DNA of 64,000 bases from Megamerina dolium (taxonomy: Eukaryota > Arthropoda > Insecta > Diptera > Megamerinidae), in assembly GCA_963854835.1 (NCBI GenBank), contig OY978530.1:17548733-17612732 (forward strand), written 5' to 3'. Of the stretch, positions 59,983 through 64,000 are shown one piece after another (position 1 is the first letter of the stretch; each line of letters opens with the position of its first letter). The notes beneath the pieces were generated by a model, which was not told where the DNA came from, made no database searches, and saw only the letters and a program-made list of their open reading frames with translations. The position numbers and the translations under genes were made by a program.

Positions 59983-62614
59983 TTAGGGCAGTGCTACAAG
60001 TTTAACAACTGGCCTAGTAAGAACGCCTTTGGCGGTTCGAACATCAGCCACTCGCACCCGAGAATCGGATCCTAAATAAGTTTTATGCACACGACCCAGC
60101 CGCCACTCATTTGTTGGTAAATTCTCATTGCGAATAACAACTAGATCCCCCACACAAATGTCCTTTTGCGGATATTTCCACTTTGTGCGCCTGTGTAACT
60201 CCATCAGATACTCGTCCTTCCATCGTAGACAGAAGGATTGGTAGATAATTTTAAGTCGTTGCCACCCATTAACAATGCTCAAAGATTGGTCGGAGACATC
60301 AATCTCAGCAGGCGACAACAACGCCGAACCGATCAAGAAATGACCAGGCGTAAGAGGAGTTAAGTCTTATGGATTGTCGGACATAGGGCTCAACGGTCTC
60401 GAATTGAGGCATGCTTCGATACGTGATAATAACGTACTGTACTCCTCCAGAGTATACTTCTGACCGTGAGGAAGCTTCTTTAAATGAGCTTTAAAGCTTT
60501 TGACGCCTGCTTCCCAGAGACCACCCATGTGCGGAGCACCGGCAGGAATAAAACGCCATTCTAAATTTTGATGGCTTTGAGCCGTTTCGACAGTATCCCG
60601 AACTTGGCATAGAAATTTTTCTCCTTCAGCTCGTAGAGCTCGAGAAGCGCCAACAAAAGATGTTCCATTGTCCGAAAATATCAGGGCTGGACAGCGACGA
60701 CGTGAGAAGAAGCGTGAGAATGCCGCGAGGAACGTAGGTGTTGTCATATCACTTGTTGCTTTGAGGTAAAAACACAGACATACCTCTTTGTGATACGACA
60801 TGCTCGGCCTATATACGCCTTTATGTCAAAGGGGCCGGCAAAGTCTACACCGGTCGTAGCAAACGGGCGTGAAAGGACCGTGCATTCGGGCGGTAATGCG
60901 GCCATTATTTGTGTGTACTGCTTTTGCTTGTCGAGAAGACAAGGTTTGCAGTTGTGCACCGTCGTTTTTATTAAGTTTTTCAACTTAGGAACCCAAAATT
61001 CCATGAGTAAGAGTCGCAGAAGCAGTTGATTGGAGCTGTGAATAGAAATCACTTAGACAAATTTTACCAACAAGTGGGTAAAGCGTCCAGAATACGGGAG
61101 TATGATGGGAAATCTTTCTCTGTAAGAGAGATCAGAGGGGTGTGCTAAACGTCCGTTAACGCGCATCACGCCCTGTGAATCCAAAAACGGATTGAGTGAT
61201 AGTATATCACTCTTACTCGAAATCGGGAGTTTCTTAAGTAAATCCGCGTATTCCTGAGAGAAATGGCACATTTGACACAATCTTATTAATCTGTTACGCG
61301 TGGAAACTATCTCTTCGGTGGAGATGATTAGGGAGGTAAATGTGTATCGTGTTCGTCGTGCAACGTTGGCATTATTGAAATACCGCAAGATATATGACAC
61401 GACACGTAAGGCGCGCGGAAGAGAGGAAAATCGATTCAGAATATCCTCCGAGATATCTGATCTCACGTAGTGAGATTTTATTCTTCTTGTCTCAGGAATA
61501 GCGCTCATACCCACATCTGGTGCTATAGTTGGCCAATATTGGCGTTGCATCTTCAGCCATCTAGGGCCGTGCCACCACAATTCATTATCTGCCAGTTCCT
61601 TGGCGGTGGTTCCGCGAGTAGCCACATCGGCTGGGTTGTCGGTCGAACTCACATGCTGCCAATTAGAGTCACCAATTTTCTCTATTATCGAAGAGACTCG
61701 ATTTGCCACGAACGTGGTCCAATGGCATGGAGGTTTTTGCAACCACGAGAGAACGATCGTTGAGTTGGTCCATGCGAACAAGTTATACGTTGGCACTTGG
61801 AGTTGCGGCATCAGAGAATCGAACATCTGAACAAGTAAATGCGCTCTGCAAAGCTCTAATCGAGGCAAAGAGAGAGTTTTAATAGGGGCAACGCGTGTTT
61901 TTGCCGTTAGCAAGTGGGTATGTATTTTGCCCGTAGGGCTTTCCATACGCACATACACTGTTGCTGCGTAGGCTTTCTCTGACGCATCTCAAAACCATGA
62001 AATTGCACGGTACTGTATGGAACAAACTGTACGAAACGAGGGATTCGTATGGAGGTCAGATTAGGGTAACCCGACAGAAAATTTTGCCATTGGATAAGTG
62101 TGAGTGGTTTGATTGACTCGTCCCAACCAGTATTATCGAGCCACAACTGCTGCATTAACATTTTTGCAACAACAATTTTTGGCGCTAACCATCCAGCAGA
62201 ATCAAATAGTTTCGCAATAATGGAAAGAACTTCACGTTTAGTGAAAGACTCTTTGTTTGGAAGGGCCCCAGGTGTAAAAAAGAAGCAATCAGAACCAGCG
62301 TTCCAACGGAGCCCAAGGGTTTTCGCGGTACTTGCATCTGAGATATTTAAAAACTCTGCATCTAGAAGATGTTCAGAGGGCAAGCCTTCAAGGACTCGCT
62401 GGTGGTTCGACGTCCATTTTCGCAGCGAAAATCCTGCGGTACGTAGTACCGACATTAGTTGATCACTAGCTAGTATATCTTCGTCCAACATATGGGTTCC
62501 CGCAAGTACATCGTCTACATACATAGAGTGTCGAAGGATGTGCGAAGCAATAGGGTTAGCTATTTCGTTTTCTTGTGCGAGTTGCATTAACGTCCTAATA
62601 GCTAAGTATGGCAC
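59983..62614 (-). pseudogene. BEL-Z copy B pol: RT (partial), RNase H, integrase
   Basis: Starts in mid-RT with MPYLAIRTLMQL, then the active site MYVDDVLAGTHML (about 62515) and thumb (KLFDSAGWLAPK). A frameshift at about 61990 precedes RNase H. In RNase H the motif reads [12 protein letters not shown] where copy A has WTDS, so a catalytic Asp is Asn. Integrase: FATTGVDFAGPF (first Asp) at about 60865, a small deletion relative to copy A at about 60770, IFSDNGTSFVGA (second Asp) and PHMGGLWEAGVKS (Glu). The C-terminal part (LGRVHKTYLG, VADVRTAKGVL) ends at 59983. Confidence 0.88.
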
Positions 62615-62990
62615 ACAGTGGTATCGATATCTAACAATTGTAAATTGGTGATACAGTCATTGATTGTTCGTTGGAAGTGTTTTATATTCACACCAGTTTC
62701 GTGAACAACTGGCTGCAAATTAAAAAGAACCTTCAATTGAATATTGACGAGAATCCGCTTGTTCTTGTATCTTTCCTCAAGGTTATGCCAAGCAATGATG
62801 AAGCCATCATTGGTCAACGGAGTTGACTTAATAATATTGTGAGCTTCACCTCGAGTCTTCTGAAGAAGGTGGTACAACTTCTCTACGGGTGATAACCGGG
62901 CATTGTTCCGATACAACGCGGTGAACATATCACGAAAGCTAGGCCACGACACATAATATCCCGAAAAACATGCGGTGTCGCATGGTTGAA
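62602..62990 (-). pseudogene. BEL-Z copy B gag, partial
   Basis: On minus the BEL gag core appears without its start: VSWPSFRDMFTALYRNN, LSPVEKLYHLLQKTRGEA, and NKRILVNIQLKVLF, ending LQLLDIDTT. The sequence then passes into RT (62614) with a frame change. The C-terminal gag, where zinc knuckles would normally lie, the protease and the RT start are deleted, so this copy does not show whether its gag also had knuckles. Confidence 0.83.
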
Positions 62991-63970
62991 GTTAAATCGT
63001 TGGCATAGAATATTGTGGGGTTTGGCTTAGAATTAAATTAAAACGAACACCGTAATGTTTTCCCCCCAACTCGAAAGAGTTCAGTGGTAATTACACACGC
63101 AACGTAAAATGAATGTGATGGTAATTAATTTATTTTTACGTTAAATGTAATTACAAATAATTATTCACAATGATTTATTTTACTTATTTATTTATTTTTC
63201 TGATTTATGGAATAAATCAGAAAAAAAAGGAAGAAATAATTGAGACGTTCTAATAATATTTTACCTTATTTGTTGGAAATACTCGAGTATGTGGAAACAA
63301 TGTAATTGTACAACACAATACAAGAGATGTGTGTGTGTGTATATGTATGTGCAATCGAAACTTGTAATTAATTGTTGTAAATATTAAGACTGAGAAGCAG
63401 CGAACTACAAATGTGTGTTTGTTGTTACTTGCTATGAAGAAGTAAAATAGCAATTTAATACGATTTTTGTAGGTAGATCTTATATGATATTATTGTTGTA
63501 GCTTACGTAGATAAGCAAAACAAACAAAAAGAAAATAGGAGATGGTATTGTTGTTCATAAACAGATGCTACTAAGTATATGTGCCGAAATATATTGCTTT
63601 ACTTGTTCTTGCCTACCGATGGTTAAGCAAGCCGAAGTAAATGTAAATAAATATTATGCACGAATATGCAATATTGATGATAGGAGGTTGTTGTTGCTTG
63701 CAATTGACTACAACAGTAATATCAAAAAATAGAAATAGATTTTGATAATCTAATTGTGGTATGCCGATGTACCACTTGCGTTTTATATAGATAAGAACAA
63801 AAGAAATATGTAAGAAGAGTTGCAGCGCTTCTTCTTTCTATTATGCGCGATCGAAACAAGTAATTAAAGAAGAAATAATTGTTGTTGCTCGGTAGGAGTC
63901 AATACAGTATAAATGATGATAACAATGTTAAAATGATCGTGTTGGTATTTACCCAGCAAACAGTAAGGTT
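62991..63970. other. A+T-rich non-coding flank
   Basis: No gene is recognisable. GT-rich TGTGTGTGTGTATATG at 63329-63345 and scattered TTGTTGTTG runs are simple repeats. It may be host DNA. Confidence 0.45.
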
Positions 63971-64000
63971 AGTTCTCGATTAGAGGACGATTCGAGAACT
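63971..64000. repeat. 9-bp inverted repeat at the window end
   Basis: AGTTCTCGA (63971-63979) and TCGAGAACT (63992-64000) are exact complements with a 12-nt loop. It runs into the window border, so it may be part of a longer palindromic end. Confidence 0.6.

Larger units (their letters stand above)
58337..62990 (-). mobile_element. BEL-Z retrotransposon copy B
   Basis: On minus: partial gag (62990-62602), a join into mid-RT, RNase H, integrase, a separate zinc-knuckle ORF (59844-59273), an A+T-rich tail, a polypurine tract (GGGGGGTGGAA, 58709-58720) and a 3' LTR (58708-58337). The 5' LTR, leader, gag N-terminus, protease and RT N-terminus are missing. Confidence 0.87.

Overview
The window looks like transposon-dominated intergenic or heterochromatic DNA of a dipteran insect, plausibly a tephritid fruit fly. 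That placement is inferred from the element families (BEL/Pao, RTE, LOA-like LINEs, an errantivirus with an F-type envelope gene, pogo, Tc1, mariner, Harbinger and a tRNA-derived SINE) and from the A+T-rich background with long (AT)n tracts. I found no host protein-coding gene I can defend. The only candidates for unique host DNA are the two ends (about 1-1707 and 62991-64000) and a few short A+T-rich gaps.

Layout. 1708-10992 is a BEL/Pao retrotransposon (BEL-1) carrying a full-length RTE LINE in its leader and a SINE in its gag; its reverse transcriptase is deleted. 11472-16571 is a second BEL family with a long open RT/RNase H frame. 16700-19238 is a two-gene PIF/Harbinger transposon whose Myb/SANT-type accessory gene reads intact across three exons while the transposase is broken. 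A mariner fragment follows, then a decayed BEL element (BEL-3) whose gag is split by a 2.08-kb pogo element. 25446-29760 (minus) is BEL-Z copy A, carrying a SINE. 31490-33470 (minus) is a LOA-like LINE fragment. 34612-37334 is a Ty3/gypsy remnant. 37335-43870 is a BEL fragment split by an errantivirus, which is itself split by a Tc1 element. 43946-45460 holds an IS630/mariner-type fragment and a second LOA-like fragment. 47410-51430 (minus) is a LOA-like LINE with both ORFs. 51431-53603 (minus) is another BEL remnant. 54308-57674 (minus) is a second full-length RTE copy inside an (AT)n tract. 57975-58334 is a third SINE copy at the end of BEL-Z copy B (58337-62990, minus).

Most of the history can be read from target-site duplications: 14 bp for RTE copy 1, 15, 12 and 8 bp for the SINEs, TA for pogo and Tc1, and 4 bp for the errantivirus. 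The most unusual structure is BEL-Z. In both copies a separate ORF with retroviral-type zinc knuckles lies downstream of integrase, in the position where an envelope gene would sit. The SINE family, the intact Harbinger accessory gene and a poly(T)-only micro-insertion flanked by 13-bp repeats also deserve attention. Nearly every coding unit is disrupted; the nearest to intact are the Harbinger accessory gene, RTE copy 2 (one nonsense codon) and the RT/RNase H frame of BEL-2.
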